From assembly GCF_039544105.1 (NCBI RefSeq), contig NZ_BAABLA010000107.1: 64,000 nucleotides of DNA. One strand, 5' to 3'. Under the pieces are notes generated by a model. It made no database searches. It had not been told where the DNA came from and worked only from the letters and a program-made list of their open reading frames with translations. Of this stretch, positions 1-8,494 are shown piece by piece; position 1 is the first letter of the stretch; each line of letters opens with the position of its first letter. Both the position numbers and the translations under genes were made by a program. The DNA is from Haloechinothrix_A salitolerans. GTDB taxonomy: Bacteria; Actinomycetota; Actinomycetes; Mycobacteriales; Pseudonocardiaceae.

Positions 1-114
1 CGCCAGCTGCTGCGACACCGCGGACGGCGTCAGCGAGCACACCCGCGCGGTCGCGGCGATCGTGCCGTGCTGGGACAGCTCTCGCAGCAGCCGGAGCCTG
101 CGCACGTCCAACAT
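1..114 (-). CDS. LysR-family transcriptional regulator, N-terminal fragment (cut by window edge)
   Basis: Only the first 38 codons lie in the window. Read from the ATG at 114 they give a classic LysR winged-helix start: MLDVRRLRLL, then a helix-turn-helix with TPSAVSQQLA as the recognition helix. The gene diverges from the hydrolase/ABC cluster that starts 45 bases away, the usual place for a LysR activator of a catabolic operon. A small dyad, TAG-N5-CTA at 116-126, sits in the gap and resembles a LysR T-N11-A site. The ligand-binding domain is outside the window, so the inducer cannot be guessed from sequence. Confidence 0.8.
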   Translation of the reverse strand, partial: MLDVRRLRLLRELSQHGTIAATARVCSLTPSAVSQQLA

Positions 115-158
115 GTAGTAAATCTAATGGCCGCAGCAAGAAATCATCGCTGGTTCTG

Positions 159-1376
159 ATGGTCAGGCGGCCGCATGCTGGCGGTGTGAACACCGATCTG
201 AGCCTCGCCACCTCGGCACACGACCCTGCCCTCGACGCCGCGAACCCCACGCCTGACTCCGAACACGCGGCCCGGCTCGCGGCGTTGCGCGCCAGGATGG
301 CCGACGCCGACCTCGCCGCCGTCGCCCTCGCCAGCCCGGAACGCATCTACTACCTCACCGGACTGGACCACCTCGGCTACTTCGCCTTCACCCTCCTGCT
401 CGTGCCCGCTACCGGCGAGCCGGTGATCGTCACCCGTGCCATGGAGCGGCCCACCATCGCCGCGCAACTTCCCCACTGCCGTCACGTGACCTTCGCGGAC
501 GGCGACGACCCCGCGATAGCCGTCGCGGCGGTGCTCGGCGAGCTCGTACCCAACGGCGCGACGGTCGGAGTCGAGGCGAGCGCCCTGTTCTTCCCACCCA
601 CGATCCTCGCCCGCATCCGCGCCGCGACGCCGTGGCTGCACCTGCGCGACACAGATGCGCTGCTCAGCGATGCCATGGCGGTGAAGTCGCCCGCCGAGAT
701 CGCGCTGACCCGCCGCGCGGCAGGCATCTCGGACGCCGCCATGACGGCGGGGATCTCCGCCGCCCGTCCCGGCGCGGGCGAACACGACGTCGCCGCGGCC
801 GTGCACCATGCGATGTACGCGGCTGGCGGGCAACAGCCAGGCTTCGCGCCGCTGATCCGGCCGCTGTCGCTACTCAACCAGGAGCATGTCTCCTGGCAAC
901 CGCGCCCGCTCGAAGCGGGCACGGGACTGTTCCTTGAACTGTCCGGCTGCGTCGCGCGCTACCACGCCCCGCTGAGCAGGACCATCTACCTCGGCGGTCT
1001 GCCCGACGGCGCCGCGGAGGCGCACGCCGCCGCGCTCGCGGGCCTGCACGCCGCCCGCGACGCGCTGCGTCCCGGCGTCACCACCGGGCAGGTCTACGCG
1101 CGCTGGCAGCACGCCGTCGCGGGATCGGACTCTCCCGCGTGGCCGCTACGGCATCACTGCGGCTACCTCGTCGGCATCGGCTTCCCACCAAGCTGGGTCG
1201 GTGGCGGCGAGGTGTTGGGCATCCGCGCCGACGGCGGGACCCCGATCGCAGCGGGCATGACGTTCCATCTGATGTCGTGGGTGGCTGGCCACGTCGTCTC
1301 CGACACCGCGCTGGTCACCCCACACGACGCTGAACTGCTGACCACAACCCCACGAGACCTCACGGTGGTGATCTGA
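159..1376 (+). CDS. Creatinase-fold (M24-like) hydrolase, ectoine hydrolase DoeA/EutD type
   Basis: The protein has an N-terminal creatinase-type domain (about residues 40-165) and a C-terminal pita-bread fold (about 185-395). In true M24 peptidases the metal is held by Asp, Asp, His, Glu and Glu. Here the first Asp strand reads LFLELSG (near 257) and the second Asp is replaced in HAPLSRT, while the His region reads HHCGYLVGIGFPPSW. This loss of metal ligands and the GYxxGIGxPP signature are what I know from DoeA/EutD, which open the ectoine ring without metal. The stop overlaps the next ATG by one base, so the two genes are translationally linked, and an ectoine-type ABC importer follows. 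The start is uncertain: ATG 159 is used, GTG 186 is possible, and neither has a clear ribosome site. The substrate may be ectoine or another compound. Confidence 0.75.
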   Translation: MVRRPHAGGVNTDLSLATSAHDPALDAANPTPDSEHAARLAALRARMADADLAAVALASPERIYYLTGLDHLGYFAFTLLLVPATGEPVIVTRAMERPTIAAQLPHCRHVTFADGDDPAIAVAAVLGELVPNGATVGVEASALFFPPTILARIRAATPWLHLRDTDALLSDAMAVKSPAEIALTRRAAGISDAAMTAGISAARPGAGEHDVAAAVHHAMYAAGGQQPGFAPLIRPLSLLNQEHVSWQPRPLEAGTGLFLELSGCVARYHAPLSRTIYLGGLPDGAAEAHAAALAGLHAARDALRPGVTTGQVYARWQHAVAGSDSPAWPLRHHCGYLVGIGFPPSWVGGGEVLGIRADGGTPIAAGMTFHLMSWVAGHVVSDTALVTPHDAELLTTTPRDLTVVI

Positions 1377-2560
1377 TGCGTATCACGAAGCTGCACGCGA
1401 CCCCGGTGGCCGTGCCGTTCCGCGTCGACGAGGTGTGGGCGTTCGGACGCCGACGCGGCTTGATCAGCGTGCTGCTCGAAGTCGAGACCGACGAGGGCAT
1501 TGTCGGCATCGGCGAGGCGGCGGCCTACCCGTCGGTCGACGTCGTCCTCGCGGTGCTGCGCGGCCTGGAGCCGCTGGTCATCGGTGAGGATCCGTTCGCG
1601 ATCGAACGGCTCGTGCGGCGCATCGACCTTGTCGGAACCTGGCACCACGTCCGCGCGAGCAGCCCCGCGATCGCCGCCGTCGAGATGGCGTGCTGGGACA
1701 TCGTCGGCAAGGCGTGCGGACAGCCGTTGGTGAACCTGTTCGGCGGTCGGTTCCGCGACGACGTCGAGTGCTTCTACTACGTCGCGGCTGGCACGCCGGA
1801 CGCCGTAGCCACCGAGGCGGCGTCGGCCACCAAGCACGGCTTCACGACGTGCTACCTCAAGGTGGGCTCGGACGACCCGCGCAACGACATCGCGCGAGTG
1901 GAGGCACTGCGCGACGGCGCTGGCCCGGACGCGAAGCTGCGCGTCGACGCGAACGAGGCATGGTCGCCAGGAGAGGCCGTCCGAATCATCCGCGAGCTGC
2001 AACGCTTCCACCTGGAGCTGGTCGAGCAGCCGGTATCTGGCAGGGCGCTGCCCGAGATGGCCTACGTCCGCGAACGCATTGACGTGCCGTTGCTAGCCAA
2101 CGAAGCGAGCTGGACCCGGCACGACCAACTCGCGGTGATCCGCGCCGGTGCGGCGGACGTACTCAGCGCGGACAACCAGATGGATGGTGGCCTGCTCAAC
2201 CTCAAGCGTTCGGCGGGTATCGCCGAGGCCGCGGGGCTGACCGTGGTCAAGCACAGCCTCGGTGAGCTGGGTGTCGCGCTCGCCGCGGCGGTACACGTCA
2301 TCGCCGCTACCCCGAACTTCCGCTACGCCAACCAGGCGTACGGCTCGTTGCTGGCCGATGACGTCACCGACGGTTTCGGGGGTGGCGCCGAGTTGTACGT
2401 CGACGGCCGCGTGCCGGTACCGGATGGACCCGGACTCGGCATACGGCTTGATCCCGATCGGGTGAATCGCTACTCGGAGCTGTATCGCACGGACAGCGGC
2501 GCGTTCGCCTTCAGTGACCCAGCGGCGTTGTCCGCCGCCCACGCGCTGCCCAAGCTATGA
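1376..2560 (+). CDS. Enolase-superfamily enzyme, mandelate racemase subgroup
   Basis: This 394-residue protein has the capping domain plus beta/alpha barrel of mandelate racemase/muconate lactonizing enzymes. Visible active-site residues are K162 (YLKVG), metal ligands D191 (VDANEAW), E217 (VEQP) and E243 (ANEASW), then D266 (SADNQ) and H293 (KHSLGELG). These sit at a constant offset of four from mandelate racemase K166, D195, E221, E247, D270 and H297, so the Lys on one face and the His-Asp dyad on the other are both kept. The first Lys of the usual KxK pair is Tyr here. Such enzymes abstract a proton alpha to a carboxylate (racemisation, dehydration or epimerisation). It is coupled to the preceding hydrolase by a one-base overlap and is not a member of the known ectoine pathway. 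The substrate is unknown. Confidence 0.85.
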   Translation: MRITKLHATPVAVPFRVDEVWAFGRRRGLISVLLEVETDEGIVGIGEAAAYPSVDVVLAVLRGLEPLVIGEDPFAIERLVRRIDLVGTWHHVRASSPAIAAVEMACWDIVGKACGQPLVNLFGGRFRDDVECFYYVAAGTPDAVATEAASATKHGFTTCYLKVGSDDPRNDIARVEALRDGAGPDAKLRVDANEAWSPGEAVRIIRELQRFHLELVEQPVSGRALPEMAYVRERIDVPLLANEASWTRHDQLAVIRAGAADVLSADNQMDGGLLNLKRSAGIAEAAGLTVVKHSLGELGVALAAAVHVIAATPNFRYANQAYGSLLADDVTDGFGGGAELYVDGRVPVPDGPGLGIRLDPDRVNRYSELYRTDSGAFAFSDPAALSAAHALPKL

Positions 2561-2745
2561 CTCGACTTTGAGCGATCAACACGGAAGGCCGCGCCGCTCC
2601 GAGCCATCCGCACGGCGTGTCGCCACCATCAGAGCAGGTCAGTCCCCGTTGATTACGACCTTGCAAGAATTGTGTCCGTGTGAGTGATCAGTGCCCTAGG
2701 GTGTCGACAACACAACGTGAACGAGACGAAGAGGAGGTCCCCAAA

Positions 2746-3639
2746 ATGCGGGCCATCCACACCAGCAGACTTCGCCGCCGTCTTGCCGTACTCGTTGGAG
2801 CCGCCGCGCTGGCGCTAGCCGGCTGTGGGGACGGGGGCGATGGCGGCGAAGCCGGCGATGGCAGCGGTCTGCCGCCGAAGGACCAGCCACTGACCATCGG
2901 CATCGCCAACGAGCAGCCCTACGGCTTCAAGAAGGGCGATGAGGTGACTGGCTTCTCGCCCGATGTCGCCCGAGCCGTGCTCAAGGAAATGGGCTACACC
3001 AACTTCAAGTTCGAGGTCGTCGATTTCGGCGCGCTGATCAAGAACCTCCAGGCGGAGAATTTCGACATCGTCGCGGCGGGCATGTACCTCACACCCGAAC
3101 GCATGAAGCAGGTCGCGTTCTCCGACCCGGACTACTGCATCGGCGAGTCGCTCGCGGTGAAGCAGGGCAACCCGGAGAACATCGAGGACTACCAGTCCTT
3201 CGTCGACAATCCGGACCTCACGCTCGCCGTAGCCAGCGGCACCGTCGAGGTCGGGTACGCCGAGGACGCGGGCATCCCGGACAAGCAGCTGAAGACGTAC
3301 TCCGGCATCGACCAGATGTACGCCGCGCTGGAGGCCGGTGAGGTCGACGCCGTGACCGGCACCGCGGCGACCGTCACGTCGCAGGTCGAGGCTCGCAGCG
3401 GGATTGAGGCCGTGGAGTCGTTCATCCCACAGGACAGCGTTCCGCCATGCGGCGGCTACGCCTTCCGTCTCGAGGACCAGGAGTTCCGGGACGCCTTCAA
3501 CGAGCAGCTGAACGAGTTCCGCGAGGACGGCACCACCACGGAGATCATCACCAAGTACGTGGACCAGAACGGTCCCACGGCTGAGGACGTGGCCAAGGCC
3601 AACGAGATGACCACGGAGGACTTCAAGGAAGCGCCGTAG
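2746..3639 (+). CDS. Extracellular solute-binding lipoprotein, ectoine/amino-acid type (EhuB-like)
   Basis: The start is ATG 2746, with GAGGAGG a few bases upstream; a longer in-frame extension to 2680 lacks a ribosome site. The 297-residue product has a basic n-region, hydrophobic stretch and LAGC lipobox, then an acidic/Gly linker and a family-3 solute-binding fold. The stretches GFSPDVARAVLKEMG and DIVAAGMYLTPERMKQVAFS match what I recall of EhuB, the ectoine/hydroxyectoine receptor, better than plain glutamate or glutamine receptors. It would sit on the outer membrane face and deliver ligand to the two permeases that follow. A perfect 16-bp hairpin between it and the permease genes suggests it is expressed at a higher level. 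Ligand assignment is by family likeness only. Confidence 0.85.
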   Translation: MRAIHTSRLRRRLAVLVGAAALALAGCGDGGDGGEAGDGSGLPPKDQPLTIGIANEQPYGFKKGDEVTGFSPDVARAVLKEMGYTNFKFEVVDFGALIKNLQAENFDIVAAGMYLTPERMKQVAFSDPDYCIGESLAVKQGNPENIEDYQSFVDNPDLTLAVASGTVEVGYAEDAGIPDKQLKTYSGIDQMYAALEAGEVDAVTGTAATVTSQVEARSGIEAVESFIPQDSVPPCGGYAFRLEDQEFRDAFNEQLNEFREDGTTTEIITKYVDQNGPTAEDVAKANEMTTEDFKEAP

Positions 3640-3657
3640 AAAGCTGAGTCACTTGTA

Positions 3658-3694
3658 CTGTTTCCGGGGCCGGGCAGTCCGGCCCCGGAAACAG
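3658..3694 (+). terminator. Perfect 16-bp hairpin between binding-protein and permease genes
   Basis: CTGTTTCCGGGGCCGG (3658-3673) pairs perfectly with 3679-3694 around a five-base loop. It lies 18 bases past the binding-protein stop and 24 bases before the permease start. There is no T-run. In binding-protein ABC operons such hairpins usually stabilise the upstream mRNA or partly terminate transcription, giving excess receptor over membrane subunits. Confidence 0.85.
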
Positions 3695-3718
3695 TCGGCC
3701 TGACATCGAGGTGATGCC

Positions 3719-4723
3719 GTGAGTATGAACGGGCCCAGCTATAGCACCGCCACACCCGAGATCGAGCACCCTCGCACCAAGCTGGTGCAGCTGCTTGGCT
3801 TCCTCAGCATCCCAATCCCGCTGCTGGGGCCGGTCGCCTGGTGGATGGGCAACGAAGAACTCCGTAAGCGGGATGACGGCGACCGCGCACAACTAATCCT
3901 TGGCAGAACCATCGGCATGGTGATGTCCATCCTGTTGATGGTCGGGCTCGTGCTCCTGGCCGCCCTGTGGGTGGTCGCCAAAAGCTGGCTGCTGACCGGC
4001 GGCCAATACGAGACCCTGGTCAAAGCCTCGCTGGTGACGATCCAGATCCTGGCCTACTCCTTCGCGCTCGGGATCGTGCTCTCCCTCATCGTCGGGGTGG
4101 CGCGCCTGTCCGAACGCCGGTGGGTCCGTGGTGCCGCCCTCGCGTTCGTGGAGTTCGCGCGGGGGATCTCATCGATCATCCTGCTCTTCATCATGGCTGT
4201 CGCCATCCCGATCCTGCTGGACGTCCCGCAGACCTCGAAGATCCTGCTGGCCTCGATCGCACTCGGCATCAACATGGGCGGCTACGGCGCGGAGATTATC
4301 CGCGGCGCGATCCTGTCAGTCCCGAAGGGACAGACAGAGGCGTCGCTCTCGCTGAACCTCTCCCCGACGCAGCGGCTGCGCTACGTGGTCCTGCCGCAGG
4401 CGATGAGGGTCATCCTGCCACCGATGGGCAACCTGACCATCGAGATCTTGAAGGGAACAGCGCTGGTCAGCCTGGTCGGCGTCACCGACATCATGCAGTC
4501 CGCGAACAACATCCGGCAGGCGCAGCTCTTCGACCAGGCAGGCACCCAAACCGTCCTGTTGCTCAACGTGCTCGTTCTCTACTTCATCCTGGCCCAGGTC
4601 GTGAACGTGCTGTTCAAGCTGTGGGAACGGCGGGTGGAACAGCGATATAAGGGCGGCCCGGCGCTGTCACCGGACCAGTTGCCCGCCCATATTCGACACT
4701 CAACTCCTGGAGTGACGGGATGA
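3719..4723 (+). CDS. ABC transporter permease, polar amino-acid/ectoine type (EhuC-like)
   Basis: A HisM/GlnP-type permease of 334 residues starting at GTG 3719 with an AGGTG ribosome site. About the first 110 residues are an extension with two hydrophobic segments (LLGFLSIPIPLLGPVAWWM and a helix near 65-85) ahead of the conserved five-helix core. The EAA-type loop that contacts the ATPase is visible in AEIIRGAILSVPKGQTEAS and the following LSPTQRLRYVVLPQA. It pairs with the next permease as a heterodimer for the importer. The C-terminus is a polar tail. Its stop overlaps the next gene start (ATGA), so the two permeases are made together. Confidence 0.85.
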   Translation: MSMNGPSYSTATPEIEHPRTKLVQLLGFLSIPIPLLGPVAWWMGNEELRKRDDGDRAQLILGRTIGMVMSILLMVGLVLLAALWVVAKSWLLTGGQYETLVKASLVTIQILAYSFALGIVLSLIVGVARLSERRWVRGAALAFVEFARGISSIILLFIMAVAIPILLDVPQTSKILLASIALGINMGGYGAEIIRGAILSVPKGQTEASLSLNLSPTQRLRYVVLPQAMRVILPPMGNLTIEILKGTALVSLVGVTDIMQSANNIRQAQLFDQAGTQTVLLLNVLVLYFILAQVVNVLFKLWERRVEQRYKGGPALSPDQLPAHIRHSTPGVTG

Positions 4724-5580
4724 GCACCATGGAAAACGCGGCCGCGACAGCCGCAGAAGATCAGGAGATCGAGGAGTACCGGCCGCATCGCAAGTGGTAC
4801 CGGCGTCCGGACATCATGGTGCCGGTCCTGCTGATCCTGCTGGTCTATGCGCTTCTCGTGGGCTATGTAGAGTCGCCGAACTTCTTCCGGACGAAGATGG
4901 AGGCCCCCAGTGGGCTCGTGAACTTCGACTGGATGTGGTTCTTCCACCTGATCCCGCTCATGCTGCAGGGTCTGCTGGTCACGATCAAAGGCGCCCTGCT
5001 TGGTTTCGCCGTCGCGGTGGTCCTTGGCCTCTTCTTCGCTCTCGGGCGACGGTCGAAGCTGCCCTTCGTCAGCTGGCCCGTGATCGCTGTCATCGAGTTC
5101 ATCCGCTCAACGCCGGTGCTGGTGCAGCTGTTCTTCTGGCTGGCGTTGGAGCGCACCATCCCGGTCATCGACCTCTCGCCGATCGCGCTGCTGATGGTCG
5201 GACTCGGCGTCCACTACGCCACCTACTGCTCCGAGGCCTACCGTGCCGGCATCAACAGCGTCGACAAGGGCCAGTGGGAGGCGGCCACCGCACTCAACCT
5301 CAGTCCGGTCACCAAGTGGACGAGGGTGGTCCTCCCGCAAGCCGTGCCCAACGTGCTGCCCGCGCTGGGCAACTACCTGGTCGCCGCGTTCAAGGACGCG
5401 CCGATGGCCTTCATCATCGGTGTCCACGGCGTGCTCTTCTTCGCCGACCAGGTGGCCGCCGAGACCTTCCGAGTGACCGAGCCATACCTGATCGCCGGTG
5501 TCGGCTTCCTGATGGCGAGCCTGCCGGCCGCCTGGGCCGTCCGCCAGCTCGAAAGGAAGATCGCCTATGAGCGAGTCTAA
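4720..5580 (+). CDS. ABC transporter permease, polar amino-acid/ectoine type (EhuD-like)
   Basis: Second permease, 286 residues, overlapping the first by four bases. It has a hydrophilic N-terminus, one extra hydrophobic helix near 30-48, and the core with the signature EFIRSTPVLVQLFF and an ATPase-contact loop around YRAGINSVDKGQWEAATALN. The later stretch GNYLVAAFKDAPMAFIIG is the typical PxLGNYxxxxFKDTxL pattern of the His/Glu/Gln permease family. The last 14 bases overlap the ATPase gene. Function: transmembrane half of the importer with the preceding protein. Confidence 0.85.
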   Translation: MSTMENAAATAAEDQEIEEYRPHRKWYRRPDIMVPVLLILLVYALLVGYVESPNFFRTKMEAPSGLVNFDWMWFFHLIPLMLQGLLVTIKGALLGFAVAVVLGLFFALGRRSKLPFVSWPVIAVIEFIRSTPVLVQLFFWLALERTIPVIDLSPIALLMVGLGVHYATYCSEAYRAGINSVDKGQWEAATALNLSPVTKWTRVVLPQAVPNVLPALGNYLVAAFKDAPMAFIIGVHGVLFFADQVAAETFRVTEPYLIAGVGFLMASLPAAWAVRQLERKIAYERV

Positions 5581-6385
5581 GACCGTTACGGCGCCTGAGG
5601 GCGTCTCAGGGAAGGGCGCGGCAGGCGTCCGCTTCCACGGGGTCAACAAGGCGTTCGGCACCAACGTGGTGCTGCGCGACCTCGATCTCGACGTCGCGCC
5701 GGGAGAGCGCGTCGTCATCATCGGCCCGTCGGGATCGGGCAAAACCACGATCCTGCGGGTCACGATGACCCTTGAACGGCCAGACTCCGGCACTGTCCAG
5801 ATCGGCGGCCGCCACCTCTACCACGAGCAGCACGGGGACAAGCTGCGCCCGGCACGGGAGAAGCACATCAGCGAGGTGCGCTCCGACATCGGCATGGTGT
5901 TCCAGCACTTCAACCTGTTCCCGCACATGACAGCGCTGGAGAACATCATGCTCGCGCCGATGAAGGTGCACGGAAAGTCGCGCACCGAGGCCAGCGACGT
6001 CGGCATGGAGCTTCTCAACAAGGTCGGGCTGGCCCACGCGGCCAACCAGACCCCTGGCCAGCTCTCCGGCGGTCAGAAGCAGCGGGTGGCCATCGCGCGG
6101 TCCCTGGCGTGCGAGCCCCGCGTGATGCTCTTCGACGAGGTCACCTCCGCGCTCGACCCCGAGCTGGTCGGCGAGGTGCTCAACGTGTTGCGCGATATCG
6201 CCCAGGAGGGCAACACCACGATGCTGCTGGTGACGCACGAGATGGCGTTCGCGCGGGAAATGGCCGACCGGCTGCTGATGTTCGACAACGGACAAGTCAT
6301 CGAGTCCGGCAGGCCGGCTGACGTCCTCGACCATCCCCAGAACGAGCGCACCCAAGCGTTCCTCGGGGCGGTCAAGCAGCACTGA
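5567..6385 (+). CDS. ABC transporter ATP-binding protein, polar amino-acid/ectoine type (EhuA-like)
   Basis: A 272-residue ATPase of the HisP/GlnQ class. Walker A is GPSGSGKTT, the signature is LSGGQKQRVAIARSLA, Walker B is VMLFDEVTSALD, and the switch His is in LLVTHEMAFA. Between Walker A and the Q-loop (VFQHFNLFPH) it carries the longer YHEQHGDKLRPAREKH insertion, which I associate with the histidine/ectoine subgroup. It starts inside the preceding permease gene and ends the operon. The gene is followed at once by a strong double hairpin. Confidence 0.9.
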   Translation: MSESKTVTAPEGVSGKGAAGVRFHGVNKAFGTNVVLRDLDLDVAPGERVVIIGPSGSGKTTILRVTMTLERPDSGTVQIGGRHLYHEQHGDKLRPAREKHISEVRSDIGMVFQHFNLFPHMTALENIMLAPMKVHGKSRTEASDVGMELLNKVGLAHAANQTPGQLSGGQKQRVAIARSLACEPRVMLFDEVTSALDPELVGEVLNVLRDIAQEGNTTMLLVTHEMAFAREMADRLLMFDNGQVIESGRPADVLDHPQNERTQAFLGAVKQH

Positions 6386-6391
6386 GCGTCC

Positions 6392-6452
6392 GAGGCGCGG
6401 GGCCGCGCCCACGCCGTCAGGGTGGGCGCTGTCAGGACAGGCCCCGCGCCTC
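6392..6452. terminator. Nested bidirectional terminator between importer ATPase and meaA
   Basis: Two perfect inverted repeats are nested: an outer 13-bp pair (GAGGCGCGGGGCC at 6392-6404 with 6440-6452) and an inner 8-bp pair (GCGCCCAC at 6405-6412 with 6422-6429). The right outer arm is also the last codons of meaA, so the structure serves both converging genes. No T-tract is present, as is common in high-GC actinobacteria. Confidence 0.85.
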
Positions 6453-8447
6453 GCGCACGACCGTGACGATCTCGTCCATGATCTCGGTCAGCTCGTAGTC
6501 CTTCGGGGTGAACACCCGCGCTATGCCGCGTTCGGTGAGCGACGCGGCATCGTCGCTCGGGATGATGCCACCGACGATCACCGGCACGTCGCCCGCGCCC
6601 GCCGCGCGCAGCCCGTCGACCACCTCGGGCACCACCTCGAGGTGCGAGCCGGACAGCACCGACAGCCCGACGACGTGCACGCCCTCCTGTACCGCCGCCG
6701 CGACGATCTGCTGCGGCGTGAGCCGGATGCCCTGGTAGATCACCTCGAACCCGGCATCACGAGCGCGCACGGCGACCTGCTCGGCGCCGTTGGAGTGCCC
6801 GTCGAGGCCCGGCTTGCCAACCAGCATCCGCAGTCGTTCGCCCAGCTCGTCCCCGGTGGCGGTGACCCGCTCCCGCACCCGCGCGAGCTCGTCGCCGGAG
6901 CCGCTGGTCGACGTCGCCGTCACGCCGGTCGGCGCGCGGTACTCGCCGAACACCTCGCGCAGCGCGCCGGCCCACTCCCCCGTCGTCACGCCAGCCTTGG
7001 CGCACGCGATCGTGGCCTCGAACAGGTTCTCCGAAGTGCCGGCGACCGTCTTGAGGGTGTCCAGCGCGGCGGCGACAGCGTCGTTGTCCCGCTCGGCGCG
7101 CCACTTCTCCAGCGCGGCGACCGCCTGCTTCTCCACCTCGGGATCGACCGTCTCGATCGCCTGTGCGCCTTCGGCTTGCAGCGGGCTCGGCTCGGTGGTG
7201 TCGAACTTGTTGACGCCGACGAGCACCCGCTCGCCGGTCTCAACCTTGCGCCGGTACTCGCCGAGCGACGACACCAGCTCGGACTTCATGTAGCCGCTCT
7301 CCACCGCCGCGACCGCGCCGCCGAGGTCCTGCACGCGGTCGATCTCGGCCCGCGCGCCCTCGACGATCTCGTTGACCCGTGCCTCGACCACGGTCGAGCC
7401 CTCGAACAGGTCGCCGTATTCGAGCAGGTCGGTCTCGAACGCCAGCACCTGCTGCATCCGCAACGCCCACTGCTGGTCCCACGGCCTCGGCAGGCCCAGC
7501 GCCTCGTTCCAAGCGGGCAGCTGGATCGCGCGCGCCCGCGCGTCGCGGGAGAGCGTCACCGCGAGCATCTCCAGCACGATGCGCTGGACGTTGTTCTCCG
7601 GCTGTGCCTCGGTTAGCCCGAGCGAGTTCACCTGGACGCCGTAGCGGAATCGGCGTGCCTTGGCATCGGTGACGCCGTACCGGTCTCGGGTGATCTCGTC
7701 CCAGAGCTGGACAAACGCCCGCATCTTGCACATTTCCTCGACGAACCGCACCCCGGCGTTGACGAAGAACGAAATGCGGGAGACGACGCGGGCCATGTCC
7801 TCCTCGGTGACCTGCCCGGAATCGCGCACCGCGTCGAGCACGGCGATCGCGGTGCTCATGGCGTACGCGACCTCCTGCGTCGGTGTCGCGCCGGCTTCCT
7901 GGAGGTGGTAGCTGCAGATGTTGATCGGGTTCCACTTCGGCGCGTGGTGCACAGTCCACGCGATGACGTCTGTGGTCAGCCGCAGGCTCGGACCAGGCGG
8001 GAAGATGTAGGTGCCCCGCGACAGGTACTCCTTGATGACGTCGTTCTGCGTGGTGCCGGTGAGCCGCGCGAGGACGTCGTCCACGTTCACGCCCTGCTCG
8101 CGCGCCTGTTCCTCGGCGACCGTCACGTACAGCGCGAGCAGCCACATCGCGGGCGCGTTGATCGTCATCGACGTGTTGGCCTCGGCTAGCGGGATCCCGT
8201 CGAACAGCTGGCGCATGTCGCCGATGTGGCTGACCGGCACGCCCACCTTGCCGACCTCACCGCGCGAGAGCGGGTGGTCGGCGTCGTAGCCGGTCTGGGT
8301 GGGGAGGTCGAAGGCAACCGACAGGCCCGTCTGCCCCTTGGCGAGGTTGCGACGGTAGAGCTCGTTGGACGCCGTCGCCGACGAGTGTCCGGCGTAGGTC
8401 CGCATCACCCAGGGGCGATCGCGCTCGTTGTCGGCTGGGTACGGCAT
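6432..8447 (-). CDS. meaA: B12-dependent acyl-CoA mutase, MeaA/ethylmalonyl-CoA mutase type
   Basis: A 671-residue single-chain mutase starting at ATG 8447 behind GGAGGT; an in-frame extension to 8528 has no ribosome site. The barrel domain (about 1-510) opens with RPWVMRTYAGHSSA and has the substrate-channel stretch GLSVAFDLPTQTGYDADHP. A linker leads to a cobalamin-binding domain (about 535-670) with the base-off motif DGHSNG, in which H551 is the lower cobalt ligand, followed by the SxL and GG elements. The fused one-chain layout and length fit MeaA, the ethylmalonyl-CoA to methylsuccinyl-CoA mutase of the ethylmalonyl-CoA pathway, rather than two-subunit methylmalonyl-CoA mutase. Exact substrate is inferred. 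The adenosylcobalamin it needs could come from the adenosyltransferase at 13.6 kb. Confidence 0.88.
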   Translation of the reverse strand: MPYPADNERDRPWVMRTYAGHSSATASNELYRRNLAKGQTGLSVAFDLPTQTGYDADHPLSRGEVGKVGVPVSHIGDMRQLFDGIPLAEANTSMTINAPAMWLLALYVTVAEEQAREQGVNVDDVLARLTGTTQNDVIKEYLSRGTYIFPPGPSLRLTTDVIAWTVHHAPKWNPINICSYHLQEAGATPTQEVAYAMSTAIAVLDAVRDSGQVTEEDMARVVSRISFFVNAGVRFVEEMCKMRAFVQLWDEITRDRYGVTDAKARRFRYGVQVNSLGLTEAQPENNVQRIVLEMLAVTLSRDARARAIQLPAWNEALGLPRPWDQQWALRMQQVLAFETDLLEYGDLFEGSTVVEARVNEIVEGARAEIDRVQDLGGAVAAVESGYMKSELVSSLGEYRRKVETGERVLVGVNKFDTTEPSPLQAEGAQAIETVDPEVEKQAVAALEKWRAERDNDAVAAALDTLKTVAGTSENLFEATIACAKAGVTTGEWAGALREVFGEYRAPTGVTATSTSGSGDELARVRERVTATGDELGERLRMLVGKPGLDGHSNGAEQVAVRARDAGFEVIYQGIRLTPQQIVAAAVQEGVHVVGLSVLSGSHLEVVPEVVDGLRAAGAGDVPVIVGGIIPSDDAASLTERGIARVFTPKDYELTEIMDEIVTVVREARGLS

Positions 8448-8494
8448 CTGTCGACCTCCGAGATTGCTGGCGTGCTTACCCGATCTCATCAGAG

